This document shows, piece by piece, positions 27,364 through 37,800 of a stretch of 59,985 nt of DNA. The position numbers were made by a program, and so were the translations under genes. Below the pieces are notes generated by a model, which saw only the letters and a program-made list of their open reading frames with translations, searched no databases and was not told the DNA's origin. Each line of letters starts with the position of its first letter. Position 1 is the stretch's first letter. Source of the stretch: Planosporangium mesophilum (GTDB taxonomy: Bacteria > Actinomycetota > Actinomycetes > Mycobacteriales > Micromonosporaceae). The DNA is taken from contig NZ_BOON01000057.1 of the NCBI RefSeq assembly GCF_016863255.1, forward strand, positions 1-59,985, given 5' to 3'.

Positions 27364-28557
27364 ATGAGCGAACAGCGAGCCAAGATCACCGTCGACGTGG
27401 CGGGCTGGCCGCCGATCAAGAACGAGGCGACCTCGCTGCTGGCTGCCGGCCACCGGCAGAGTGCCAGGGTGCATGCGCTGCTCGACGCGACCGGTACGGC
27501 CGCGCAGCGGGTGGGCTGGGTGCCGGTCACCGCCGATATCGCCTTGGACCTGGTCGTACGCGGTCCGGGACGGCCGCCGGGTGATGCGACGAACTTCCTC
27601 GGCGGTATCGGTGACGTCCTGCAGGACAAGACAGCCGGCCGGAACCTAGACCTGACGCACCTGGGGGACCTGAGTACGGTCGCGCTCTACCGCGACGACC
27701 GGCAGATCCGGCAGATCAGTTATCGCGAGGAACCGGCCGCCGAGCCGTCATACTCAGTTCGGATTACGGTGCTGGACGCCGCTGAGCCTGTTGCTACGAC
27801 GGTGGGACCGTGGCAGAAGGCGGAGGCCGAGGAGAGCGCCAACGCGCGCGGCCGACGTGTCATCGCGGCGCTGGCCGCGAAGGGCGTCCAACTCGGCTTT
27901 ACGGTCGCGCACGAGTACCCGGTGCAGGGTGGTCGGCTCGATCTCGTATGGCTGATGCCGACGTTGAGTGCACTGCCGGGTGCGCCGGGGGAGGTGCCGA
28001 TCGTCGGCTTCGAGATCGAGTCGTCCTGGCGGACCCGTAAGCACCTCAAGGGTGACTACCTCAATCTTCATGACCTGGGCGCGGCGCTCGGGGCACTGGT
28101 CCTCCTCGGTGACGGCGCGGACGTCGAGGCCACCCGCCGATTCGCAGAGACTCTGGTGGATCGCCCCGGGCCTCGTGTGCTGGTCTGGTCGGAGCAGGAC
28201 GTGGAGACCCTAGTCCGTGGCGGCCAGATAGCCGACCGAACGCCGACACTGTCGGTCACAGAACCGCGCCCCGAGCCGCCCGCCGGAAGGCACGTCGGAA
28301 AGTTCCAGGCGTTGTGGGACTGGCTACGCGACCAGGCGAGCGACCGCGTGGCGGTGACGTTCAGCGAAATCGAAGAAGTAATCGGCATGCCGCTGCCACC
28401 GTCCTGTCGTAAGCACCCCGCCCACTGGTCTTCGTACGACGGCAGCACCATCGCGCGGGCCATCCAGGACGCCGGCTGGGTTGCCACGAGGGTCAATCTG
28501 CGGGACCAGACTGCCGTATTCGAGCGACGGACCGCCGCCCGCGCTGCCCGCCGCTGA
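27364..28557 (+). CDS. RusA-like/nuclease-like protein with C-terminal DUF7662 domain
   Basis: The 397-aa protein appears to have three parts. Residues 45-145 resemble RusA Holliday-junction resolvases (GDATNFLGGIGDVL, then LYRDDRQI, a D..N / D / DD pattern). Residues 165-285 look like a PD-(D/E)XK variant, with D193 in GRLDLVW and E217-I-E219 in VGFEIESSW, followed by KGDYLNL; Glu replaces the usual Lys. Residues 325-390 form a second DUF7662 domain (TFSEIEEVIGMPLPPS, WSSYD, AIQDAGW, TAVFER). The first two folds are judged by eye and uncertain; the DUF7662 match to the protein at 8593-9369 is clear. The ATG at 27364 lies close after the Mrr-type gene, with a purine-rich ribosome site (GAGGAG) upstream. 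Probably a nuclease that acts with the Mrr protein. Confidence 0.72.
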   Translation: MSEQRAKITVDVAGWPPIKNEATSLLAAGHRQSARVHALLDATGTAAQRVGWVPVTADIALDLVVRGPGRPPGDATNFLGGIGDVLQDKTAGRNLDLTHLGDLSTVALYRDDRQIRQISYREEPAAEPSYSVRITVLDAAEPVATTVGPWQKAEAEESANARGRRVIAALAAKGVQLGFTVAHEYPVQGGRLDLVWLMPTLSALPGAPGEVPIVGFEIESSWRTRKHLKGDYLNLHDLGAALGALVLLGDGADVEATRRFAETLVDRPGPRVLVWSEQDVETLVRGGQIADRTPTLSVTEPRPEPPAGRHVGKFQALWDWLRDQASDRVAVTFSEIEEVIGMPLPPSCRKHPAHWSSYDGSTIARAIQDAGWVATRVNLRDQTAVFERRTAARAARR

Positions 28558-28747
28558 GGGCGAAGGTCCCCGCGGCGGACAGATATGACTCCTGCCGGAC
28601 CGGCAGGTGAGACGGTATGAGCGACCGCTTGTTTACGGTGATCATGCCAGTATGCTGCGTCGACGGCGCGACGTGGAGACTAGGCGGCGATTTACGACCG
28701 CGACCCTGGGTGTCCACTCGCGAAACGCATGGAAGGCGTCGACAGGC

Positions 28748-29239
28748 ATGATGGAAGACGAGCGGGTAGGGAACCAGCAGCGGACCCAGGTTCTGGAACT
28801 GCTCGGCGCAGCCTTGGAACAGGGCTACATCACGCTCGAGGAGTACGAGCAGCGGATGGCCGCGGTGAGCGCGGCGCCGACGATGTCCGTCCTGTACGGC
28901 CAGGTTGCAGATCTGCCACCGCAGTTCAGGTGGGATCCGGGCCCGAACGCCCAGCAGCCCGCTGTGCGGCCGGCTGTTCAGCCCCTCGCCGAGGCGAAGG
29001 CCCGGACCTTCGCGATCACCGCGCTGGTGTTCGGAATCGCGTCCGTACCTCTGTCGATCTGCTTTGTCGGTTGGCTACTCGGCATCGTCGCCATCATCTT
29101 CAGCGTCCCGGGTGCCAAGGGGACCGACAGTTGGACCAAGGCGTTCGTGGGCCGTGTCCTGGGCATCCTGGGCATCGTCATCGAGTTGGGCCTCGTCGCG
29201 ATCCTCATCTTCGGCAACACGGCCAAGCCCCCGGCATAG
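28748..29239 (+). CDS. DUF1707 + DUF4190 membrane protein
   Basis: The 163-aa protein has an N-terminal DUF1707-like (SHOCT-related) helix domain (RTQVLELLGAALEQGYITLE with EEYEQRM, residues 10-50), a Pro/Gln-rich linker, and a C-terminal DUF4190 region with two hydrophobic helices (ITALVFGIASVPLSICFVGW and ILGIVIELGLVAILIFG). It is a small inner-membrane protein of unknown function that is very common in actinobacteria. Two ATG codons (28748 and 28751) are possible. It probably does not belong functionally to the nuclease genes around it. Confidence 0.85.
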   Translation: MMEDERVGNQQRTQVLELLGAALEQGYITLEEYEQRMAAVSAAPTMSVLYGQVADLPPQFRWDPGPNAQQPAVRPAVQPLAEAKARTFAITALVFGIASVPLSICFVGWLLGIVAIIFSVPGAKGTDSWTKAFVGRVLGILGIVIELGLVAILIFGNTAKPPA

Positions 29240-29691
29240 GTCGCGTCGCGCCGTAGACCTCCGTACTGTCGGGGACCACGAGATCGGCTGTGGGTCGTCA
29301 TCGGCCAGCAGGATCGGGTGCTGACCGCGCCGGTCGTAGATAGTCGTCCGCAGTCCAGCCGCCTCGACCTTCGTCCTTGTGGGTTAACCCGGTCGGTCAG
29401 ACTCCGTTGGCTTAATAGTCCGCACCTTCCTGTCGGCTCTTGTGGGTGACTGCGTGACTCTGCTGAGCTACAGCACGCACGGCAAACGCCCGGTGCAGGT
29501 GCACGAACGCCCGGCGGGGCGGTCCGTTGCCGGCGTGACCGGCGGCGCCCTGTGACGCGGCTTCCCGCGACAACAGTTTCCGCTGGTCAGCGCCTTGTCA
29601 TGGCGTCGGCTGGGGTGCACGTGAAGTGAGTTTCGGACGGTGGCCGCCGTTCGACTCATCGCCAGGTGAAGAGAGGGTGAGGGGACGACCA
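29240..29691. other. Intergenic region upstream of DinG-RecQ operon
   Basis: This 452-base region holds no convincing gene. GGGTTAACCC (29381-29390) is a perfect 10-bp palindrome and the region around it is relatively AT-rich (TTAACCC through GCTTAATAGTCC), a plausible promoter/operator zone for the helicase operon. On the minus strand at about 29270-29365 a protein-like stretch occurs (GLRTTIYDRRGQHPILLADD) after a stop codon and without a start; it may be a remnant of an unknown gene. Confidence 0.4.
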
Positions 29692-32600
29692 ATGGGTCGG
29701 CTGCTGCCACCCAATCTCGAGCTTGCCCGCGAGCTGCTGTCCGCGCGCGGGTCGCTGTCGCCTGACGAGCTCGCCGCCGCGCTCCGCGACAGCGGTGTCG
29801 TATTGAGCGCGGCGCGACTGGCCAAGCTGCCGGACCGGTACCCGGACGCCTTCGCCCTCGACGAGCGCGGACACCTGGTGCTTCCCGACTCCCACCGGGA
29901 CGCCGAGAACGATCACGCGGACGAGTCAGCCGGTGCCGAGGACTCCGAGGGACCTGCCTGGCTGAGGGTCGAGCGACCGCCGGCGATCTCCATCGAGGAC
30001 CTGGTCTTCATCGCCACCCGCCAGCCCGCGGCTGACGTCGCCGCGCTGCGACTGCGCGACGGGCGTGCGGTGCTGATCCCCGGCGGCCCCGCCCAGGCCG
30101 CCAAGGTTCGGGAGTTCGCGGACGGGGCTGACGGCGTCGTCTGTTACGGGGCGGTACCCGACGGGTCCACCGTGCTGGCGGACCTGCCCGGCGCGCTGAT
30201 CGACCTGCGGCTGCTCGCGCTGCTCGACAAGCCCGACCGGCCGTGCCGGCGGCTGTCGGAGCTGTGCGCCGCCCTTGGCGTCGAGCTGCGCGACGGTCTC
30301 GTCGAGGCGGCGCGGGCCACCGCCGAGTGCCTTCGGATCCTGGTCGAAAAGTCCGACCTGTCGGACGTCTCGTGGCGGCTGGCCGCGGCCTGTCTCGTCG
30401 CCGGCGGCTCGGACCTGGTCCGGGTGCTGCCGGCCGTGCCGTTGCCGCGGGAGGCGACGGACGGCATCGAGTGCGCCGTGGACCCGCTGCTCGCCCTGCC
30501 CGAGACGGCCACGCACGCGCCGGGCACGGCGTACGAGGCGGTACGCGACGCGTTCGCCAGGCTGGGGGACTTCGGGTACGCGCCGCGCCGCTCGCAGCGG
30601 GAGATGGCCGACACGGTCGCCGGTGTTCTCGACTCCGGTGGCCTGCTCGCGGTCGAGGCACCCACCGGCACCGGGAAGTCCCTCGCCTACCTCGTGCCCG
30701 CGTCCGGCCGGGCGGCGCGCCCCCGCCGACCTGTGGTCGTCGCGACCGCGACCAAGGTGCTGCAGCAGCAGCTCCGGCGCGACGTCGCCAGGCTGCAGCA
30801 ACAGCAGCTGTTCCGGGTACCGTTCCGGCAGCTGTTCGGCGTCGCCAACTACATCTGCCCGCGGGAGCTGGCCAACGGCCTGCACTCGTCGCAGCCCGAC
30901 GCCGGGCCGGAGCACTGGCTGGCCCTCGCGGTGGCCGTCCGCGCGCTGGCCACCGGGGCCACCGGGGTGTGGGACGAGGTGGCCGACGCCGACGTGGCCC
31001 GCGACCGGCCGGGCTATGCGGCCACCCGGTCGATCCTGCGCACCGACTCCGACTCCTGCGAGCGCGCCGAGTGCGAATGGGCCGCGAAGTGCCCGCTGTT
31101 CACCCGTCTCGCCGGGATGGCCGAGCGTCCCGGGGTCGTCGCCGTCAACCATGCGCTGGTCGCGGCCTGGGCCAAGCTGGCACGGGAGGGCGTGCCGAGC
31201 CCTGGTGACGTCCTGGCGGCCGGGGTCACCGACCTGATCTTCGACGAGGCGCACGAACTCGAGGACTCACTGACCAGCGCCTGGACCGAGTCGGTGGGCC
31301 GCGTCGAGATGGTCGCGCTCGCCGCCCGCCTCGATGGGCGGACCGGGCTCGACCGGCAGTTGCGCAGGCTGGCCAAGCGCGGCGTCGACCTGCGCGGCGA
31401 GCACAGGCTTCCCCTCCTCGGCCGGCACCTGCTCGCGGGTACGAAGAAGCTCACCGACACGGTCGACGAGTACCTGCACGAGTACGGCGGGAGCGCCCGC
31501 TCGGCGGTCCTGCGTGCCGGGATCGTCCGGGGCCGACCGGAGTACCGGCAGGTCTGGGACGCCACGATCGATCTCGACCGGACCCTTCAGCAGGCGCTCC
31601 TGGCGCTGACCGCCGTCGCCGAGGCGGGCCGCGACGTGTTGGCGACGGCGCCACACCGGGTCCGCCGCCTACTGCGCAGCGTCGTCGTACGCGCCACCGG
31701 CGCCTCGCGGGTGGTTGAGAAGACCCGCGAGATACTCGGCCATCTCAGGAACCTAGGCGACGAGCACCTGTGGGTGTACCGGCTGTCGGAGGACCCGGAG
31801 AGCCGGGAGAAGCGGGAGAGTCGGAAAGACCCCGAAAATCCGGAGGGGCCGGTCGACTGGGCCTTCGAGTGCATTCCGATCGACGTCAGCACCGCGTTCG
31901 CCAACGGTATCGTCGCTCCCGCCCGCAGCGTCAGCCTGACCAGCGCCACGCTCACCACCGGCGGGACGTTCGACTTCCTCCAGTCCCGACTGGGTGTACG
32001 GGTCGAGGCCGGCAGCAGCGAACCCGGGGTCTTCCAGGGCAAGCTCCTGGAGAGCCCGTTCCACCACGACCGGCAGTCCGCCGTCGTCCTCACCAGCCAC
32101 CTCCCGGTACCGGTGCCGAGCCAGGAACAGGAGTTCGTCGAGGAGTTCGCCCGCGACCAGGTCGGGTTCCTGTCGCTGACCGGCGGGAAGGCGCTCACGC
32201 TCTTCGCCGCCCGCAAACGCATGGAGGCTGTCGCCGACCTCGTCCGCCAACGGGCCGCCGACCTGGAGCAGCGTGGCGTGCAGGTGCTACTGCAGGGCGA
32301 GGCGGGCCGCACGGAGATCTCCGAGCGGTTCCGGACCGAGCCGGGGACCGTGGTCTACGGGCTGCGCTCGTACTGGCAGGGCTTCGACGCTCCCGGGGAG
32401 ACGCTGAGCTACCTGGTCATCGAGAAGCCGCCCTACCCGCATCCGGACGACCCGGTGGTCGCCGCGCGGGTACGCGCCATCGCCGACCGTGGGGGAGACC
32501 CGTTCCTCGAGTATGTGGTACCCAAGACGGCGATTCTGTTCACCCAGGGCTTCGGCCGGCTCATCCGAACCGAGAACGACCGCGGCGTCGCCCTGGTCTG

Positions 32601-34896
32601 CGACCGGCGGATGCAGTCGCCCAGCACCGCCAACCGGCTGCTGCTGTCGACCCTGCCCGGCCCGGAGGTGCACTACGCGCTCGACCGGGACGACGCCTGG
32701 CGGTACGCGCTGCGCTTCGTCACCGGCGAGGATCCCGACCTGTCGGACGCCCTGGCGCTGGCCGGTAGCGAGGTCGACGCGATTCTCGACCGGTTGCGCC
32801 TGGTCGACGGTGAGGATCCCGAAGCCAAACTGCGCGAGGCGGCCCGCCTGCTGTTCGGCATAGAGCACCTGCGCGACGCCCAGCTCGAACTCATGATCGC
32901 CCACCTGCGCGGCGAGGACACCCTGGGTCTGCTGCCCACCGGCAGCGGGAAGTCGCTGTGCTTCCAACTGCCGGCACTGATTCGGCCCGACGACCGGGCG
33001 ACGGTCGTGGTCAGCCCGCTCGTCGCGCTTATCAAGGACCAGCTCGACGACCTGCGCGGTCGCCACGGCATCTCCCGCGTCCAGGGCATCACCGCGAATA
33101 CGTCCACCGCCCTGCGTACAGAGATCCTGCGGGACGTGGCGGCGGGAAAGGTGCGTTTGCTGTACGTGTCCCCGGAGCGGCTCGTCCGCGACCCGGTCCT
33201 GCGCCGTGCCCTGGAACGGCAGGAGCTGGCGGCGCTGGTGGTCGACGAGGCGCACTGCATCAGCGACTGGGGCCACGACTTCCGGCCGGAGTTCCGGCAG
33301 GTGGCTGCGGCGGTCGCGGATCTGGGACGGGCGCCGCGGATGGCTTTGACCGCCACCGCCACCCGGCCGGTGGCTGACGACATCAGCAGGACCCTCGAAC
33401 TCGACGCGCCGGTCCGGGTCGTCCAGCCGTCCGACCGCCCCAACCTCCGGTTCCGCGTCGTCCAGGTGTCCGGCGAACGGGAGCGCGCCCGGGAGCTCCT
33501 GCGCATCGCCACCGCGATGGGGGAGACGCCCGGGATCGTGTACGCGTCCCGACGCGCGGTCACCGAAGAGGTCGCGGCGCTGCTGCGGCGGGCGGGTCTC
33601 AAGTCCCGGCACTACCACGCCGGCATGGTCCCCGAGCAGCGCGAAGCCGTGCAGGACGACTTCTTCGCCGGTACCACCCAGGTCGTCGTGGCGACCAAGG
33701 CGTTCGGGATGGGCGTGAACAAGCCCGACATCGGCTGGGTGGTGCACTACGACCTGCCGGAGTCGCTCGACGCGTACGTCCAGGAGGCCGGGCGGGCGGC
33801 GCGCGCCGCGGATTTGCAGGGGGAGTGCGTCCTGCTCTACAGCGGCGCCGACGTGCGGCGCCGCCGGTCGCACCTGACCGACGACGCCGGAGGCAAGCGG
33901 CTGGCCCACGTCACCGCGCTGCTCGGCCAGCTCGCCGGCCAGCACAGCCGCGGCGCCGACGTCGTCTTCGACCCGGAAGAACTGGCCGACGCCATCGGGG
34001 TCGACGTTGACGAGTTGAACGTGCTCCTCGCCTGGCTGGAACGTACCGGCGCGCTGGAGCAGCAGCCCGACTGCTCGGCCCGGGGGACTGTCCACGTCGG
34101 ACTGCGTGAACCGGAGGACGCCGAGGAGCGGCGCCGGTTCCGCGAGCTGTCGGTACTGCTGAAGTTCCGGCCGCAGGTCGGCAGCCGCATCGACTTCGAG
34201 CGGCTGCGCGAGGAGCATGGGCTCGACCCCGACGCGCTCGAACGCGACCTGGTCGCCTGGTCGCTCGACCGGCTGGTCACCTTCTCCTCGTCGCAGCGGT
34301 ACCGCCGGGTCCGGCTGCTGTCGCAACGGGTCGATGAGGTGGCGCTGCACCGCGAGGTGAGCCGGTGGACCGCCTGGCAACGCCGGCAACTCGATGCAAT
34401 GGTCTCTTACGCCCGCGACGGTGGCTGCCGGCGCGCGGCGATCGTCAGCTACTTCGGGTTCCCGCCGCGGGACTGCGAGCCGGACGACGAGGCGTGCGAC
34501 GGCTGCGGCGGCCGCTCGCCCTGGCTCGACCTGCCGGCGTCGGCGGTACCCGACCCGGAGCTGCTGGTCAACGTCGACCTGGTCGTCCTCCAGGCGGTGG
34601 CGTGGGCCGGAACCCTGACCAAGGGACGGTACGGGGAGTTCGGCCTGAAGCAGGCGGTCCTCGGCGCCGAGACCATGCCCGGCGGCCGTCCCCTGGGCGC
34701 CGGCCTGCAGCGCTGCCCCCAGTTCGGTGCGCTGCGCTACGTGCGCGCCAACGACCGGCGCTGGGACGAGGCGGTCCGTGGCCTCATCAAGGCCGGCCGG
34801 ATCACCCGCGAGGACGTCCAGCGGCAGACCGGCCAGTACACGACCCTCACCCTCACCCCCGCCGGCAGGCAGATACTCGGAGGTCGACATGGCTGA
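29692..34896 (+). CDS. DinG/XPD-RecQ double helicase fusion
   Basis: This 1734-aa protein fuses two helicases. After a 290-residue N-terminal region of unknown fold comes a DinG/XPD-type Fe-S helicase. It has Walker A with K329 (APTGTGKS), cluster cysteines C389, C456, C461 and C467, and DEAH at 518-521. Then a RecQ helicase follows, with Walker A K1087 (PTGSGKS), DEAH at 1185-1188 plus the aromatic loop CISDWGHDF, and a zinc-binding unit at C1579, C1595, C1602 and C1605. No HRDC domain is visible. DinG enzymes move 5'-3' and RecQ 3'-5', so the fusion could translocate on both strands. Both ATPase sites look intact. The ATG at 29692 follows GAGGGTGAGGGGA. A charged Glu/Arg/Lys linker (about 703-720) separates sub-domains. 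The end overlaps the SNF2 gene by eight bases. Confidence 0.9.
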   Translation: MGRLLPPNLELARELLSARGSLSPDELAAALRDSGVVLSAARLAKLPDRYPDAFALDERGHLVLPDSHRDAENDHADESAGAEDSEGPAWLRVERPPAISIEDLVFIATRQPAADVAALRLRDGRAVLIPGGPAQAAKVREFADGADGVVCYGAVPDGSTVLADLPGALIDLRLLALLDKPDRPCRRLSELCAALGVELRDGLVEAARATAECLRILVEKSDLSDVSWRLAAACLVAGGSDLVRVLPAVPLPREATDGIECAVDPLLALPETATHAPGTAYEAVRDAFARLGDFGYAPRRSQREMADTVAGVLDSGGLLAVEAPTGTGKSLAYLVPASGRAARPRRPVVVATATKVLQQQLRRDVARLQQQQLFRVPFRQLFGVANYICPRELANGLHSSQPDAGPEHWLALAVAVRALATGATGVWDEVADADVARDRPGYAATRSILRTDSDSCERAECEWAAKCPLFTRLAGMAERPGVVAVNHALVAAWAKLAREGVPSPGDVLAAGVTDLIFDEAHELEDSLTSAWTESVGRVEMVALAARLDGRTGLDRQLRRLAKRGVDLRGEHRLPLLGRHLLAGTKKLTDTVDEYLHEYGGSARSAVLRAGIVRGRPEYRQVWDATIDLDRTLQQALLALTAVAEAGRDVLATAPHRVRRLLRSVVVRATGASRVVEKTREILGHLRNLGDEHLWVYRLSEDPESREKRESRKDPENPEGPVDWAFECIPIDVSTAFANGIVAPARSVSLTSATLTTGGTFDFLQSRLGVRVEAGSSEPGVFQGKLLESPFHHDRQSAVVLTSHLPVPVPSQEQEFVEEFARDQVGFLSLTGGKALTLFAARKRMEAVADLVRQRAADLEQRGVQVLLQGEAGRTEISERFRTEPGTVVYGLRSYWQGFDAPGETLSYLVIEKPPYPHPDDPVVAARVRAIADRGGDPFLEYVVPKTAILFTQGFGRLIRTENDRGVALVCDRRMQSPSTANRLLLSTLPGPEVHYALDRDDAWRYALRFVTGEDPDLSDALALAGSEVDAILDRLRLVDGEDPEAKLREAARLLFGIEHLRDAQLELMIAHLRGEDTLGLLPTGSGKSLCFQLPALIRPDDRATVVVSPLVALIKDQLDDLRGRHGISRVQGITANTSTALRTEILRDVAAGKVRLLYVSPERLVRDPVLRRALERQELAALVVDEAHCISDWGHDFRPEFRQVAAAVADLGRAPRMALTATATRPVADDISRTLELDAPVRVVQPSDRPNLRFRVVQVSGERERARELLRIATAMGETPGIVYASRRAVTEEVAALLRRAGLKSRHYHAGMVPEQREAVQDDFFAGTTQVVVATKAFGMGVNKPDIGWVVHYDLPESLDAYVQEAGRAARAADLQGECVLLYSGADVRRRRSHLTDDAGGKRLAHVTALLGQLAGQHSRGADVVFDPEELADAIGVDVDELNVLLAWLERTGALEQQPDCSARGTVHVGLREPEDAEERRRFRELSVLLKFRPQVGSRIDFERLREEHGLDPDALERDLVAWSLDRLVTFSSSQRYRRVRLLSQRVDEVALHREVSRWTAWQRRQLDAMVSYARDGGCRRAAIVSYFGFPPRDCEPDDEACDGCGGRSPWLDLPASAVPDPELLVNVDLVVLQAVAWAGTLTKGRYGEFGLKQAVLGAETMPGGRPLGAGLQRCPQFGALRYVRANDRRWDEAVRGLIKAGRITREDVQRQTGQYTTLTLTPAGRQILGGRHG

Positions 34897-37800
34897 GCGG
34901 ACCAGCGTCGAGCGCACCATCACCGAGGAGATGCTCGACAGCGGTGAGATCCAGCTCGGGCCGGTCGAACAGCAGAGACTCGGCATTCCCGACCGCTCGA
35001 CCGCGCTCACCCTGGTCGCGGACGGGGACGAGCTGTCCGTTTCCTGGGCGGGCGGCCGCCGCCGGTTGACCGGGGAGCCGCTGCTGGAGTACCTCCAGGA
35101 CACCGGCCGGATCGGCGGCCTCGTCCGGCTGGAACGGCGCGACGGCGGGCAGATCGAACTGGTGGTACTGGCCAACCGCGGCAGCACCCTGTCGACGGGA
35201 TTCCACTGGGCCGCCCCGCCGGCCGTCGCGCCACAGCGGGCGGCCGCGCCGGCCAGGCGCACCCGGCGCACCAATCGGAGCGAGCGGTACCGCCTGCGGC
35301 AGCGCGACGAGTACGGCTGGGAAGGCGGCATCGGTTTCCTCAAGGAGGCCCGGGCGCACCTGCTCGACGCGCTCAGGACCGGCGGCTGGGACCCGGCCGA
35401 GGCGGTGGAGGCACGCCTGGAAGGCGAGCGGCTGGCCACCCTCGACCAGTTCGACGAGCTGCTCGCCATCGACGTGGCGAACATCGAGCACATGCCGCAC
35501 CAGGAGGCCGCCGCCCGTACCGTGCTGACCCGGATGAACGGGCGCGGCATCCTCGCCGACGAGGTCGGTCTGGGCAAGACCGTCGAGGGTGGCCTGGTCC
35601 TCAAGGAACTGCTGCTGCGGGGGCTCGCCGAGCGGGTACTCATCATCTGCCCAGCGCCGCTGCGCGACCAGTGGCGTGACGAACTGCGCGACAAGTTCGG
35701 CGAGGACTTCCTGGTCATCATGTCGGGCCAGAGCCCGGACTTCACGCGGGACCGGCTGATCATGACGCACCAGCTGGCCCGTACCAACGCGGACCAGTTC
35801 AAAAAGCCGTTCGACCTGGTGATCATCGATGAGGCGCACCGGCTGTCCGGAGCGGGCGCCCACGTCACCCGGGAAAAGCTCGGCAAACTGGTGGCCGAGG
35901 CGTCCCGGGCGCTGTTCCTCACCGCCACGCCGGTGCAGAACAACCTGCTCGAGCTGTACCGCCTCGTCGAGCTGCTGCGTCCCGGCACGTTCCGGTCCGA
36001 GCGGGACTTCACCCGGCGCTTCATGGACGCGTCCGACCCGCGCCGCCCAGTCAACGCGCCCGAGTTGCGCAAGCTGGTCAGCAGCGTCGTCGTGCGTACC
36101 ACCCGGCAGCAGGCGGGCCTGGACAAGGTACGGCGGATGCCGCCGCTGGACCTCGCCATCGAGCTGAGCGCCCCTGAGCGGCAGCTGTACGACCTGCTCG
36201 TCGACGCGCTCCGGCACAAGATGACGCAGCCGGGCGACGCGATGCGCCGCCGCCAGCTCGCGCTGCGGTTGACCGCGTCCCCGCGCGCCGTCCTCAAGAG
36301 CGCGCTGCGGATCGCCGGCAAGCACCCGGATCCGGCGGTCCGGCAGGTCATGACCGAGATCGGGCACCTCGCCGGCGACATCCACCACACCGCCCGCGAG
36401 CAGGCCGCGCTGCAGGTACTGCACCAGTGGCTGGACGAGCACGGGCGGGTGCTGCTGTTCACCCAGCACACCGACACCCTCGACGGGCTGCTCCGGCTGC
36501 TGGCCGCCGAGGGCATCCCGGCCGTGCCGTTCCACGGCGGGATGGCGCATGCCGCCAAGGGCAAATCGGTGGCCGACTTCCGGGCCGGAGCGGCGAAGGT
36601 ACTGGTCTCCACCGACGCCGGCGCGGAGGGCGTGAACCTGCAGGTCGCCAACTGCGTGCTCAACTACGACCTGCCTTGGAATCCGATGCGGATCGAGCAG
36701 CGCATCGGACGTGTGCACCGGCTCACCCAGACCCGCGACGTCTACATCGCCAACCTGTTCGCCCGCGACACCGTCGACGAGTCCGTCTACCGCCTGCTGC
36801 ACGACAAGCTCGCCATGTTCGAGCTGCTCTTCGGGCAGGTGGTCACGGTGCTGGGGGAGCTGGAGGGCAAGCAGGACGCCAGCATGGAGAACCGGGTGCT
36901 GGAGGCGCTGTACGCCAAGAGCGACGCCACCATGCAGCGCCGTCTCGACGAGCTCGGCAGCCAGCTCGAACAGGCGCGCAGCCGGGCCATGCACATGATG
37001 CGGGCCGACAACGGCCTCAACGACTGGATCGCCCAGCGCAACCAGGAGCGCAGGGAACGGGCCGCGCAGGGCGAAGCCCGCGAGCTGCTGCCGGACCCCG
37101 CCAAACGGGCCCGCCGCCGGCAGCAGGACGTGGAGCGGTTCGTCCGCCGGTTTCTGAAGCTCGCTGGCGGTGAGGAGACCTACGCCGCAGACGGCTTCGT
37201 CACCGTCAAACTCCCAGCGGACCTCGCCACCGCGCTGGACGACCGCGAAGAGCTGCACCTGGCGTTCACGAACGCGGCGCTCGAACACCACCCCGAGGCG
37301 GAGCTGTGCGTGGTTGGCTCGGAGGTCTTTGACGAGCTGCTACGGGTACTGCGGGAGCGCGGCGACCTCACCGGCTCGGTACGTACCCTGCCGGCGGTCC
37401 ACGCCGACCCGGTCACGCCGCACGCGCCCACGGTGCGGCTGGCGGACCGGCGGGTCGGGCCGACCGGCGACTGGTCGGCCCGGGTCACGTACCGGGTACA
37501 GGACAGCTCGTCGAGCGGTACCCAGGAGCTCGTCACGGTCCAGGTCGGCCCACCGGTCACCAGCGGTCACGAGCGCGAGCCGCTCGTCGACGGCGCAGGC
37601 CTGCCGGCCGAGCTGACCGCTGCGGACGTGCTGCGCGAGGTCGATCGCCGAGCACTGGTCGACCTCGGCGTCAAGCTCGACCAGGCGCGAAGCGCCGAGC
37701 AGCAGCGCGAGGACGAGGCCCGGGAGCGGATGGTCGAGAACCTCCGCGCCCAGGCCGCGGAGATCGACGCGGCGCTGCCGTTCAGCTGGGGCAACGGCAC

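Noticed and set aside
29270-29365. Minus-strand coding-like stretch reading GLRTTIYDRRGQHPILLADD
   Set aside because: It is short, lacks a start and runs into the antisense of the DUF4190 gene; kept only as a note on the intergenic region.
32287-36663. Long minus-strand open frame of 1458 codons
   Set aside because: It is antisense to the DinG-RecQ and SNF2 genes, is Arg/Ser/Gly-rich and lacks any motif; GC-rich third positions create such frames.
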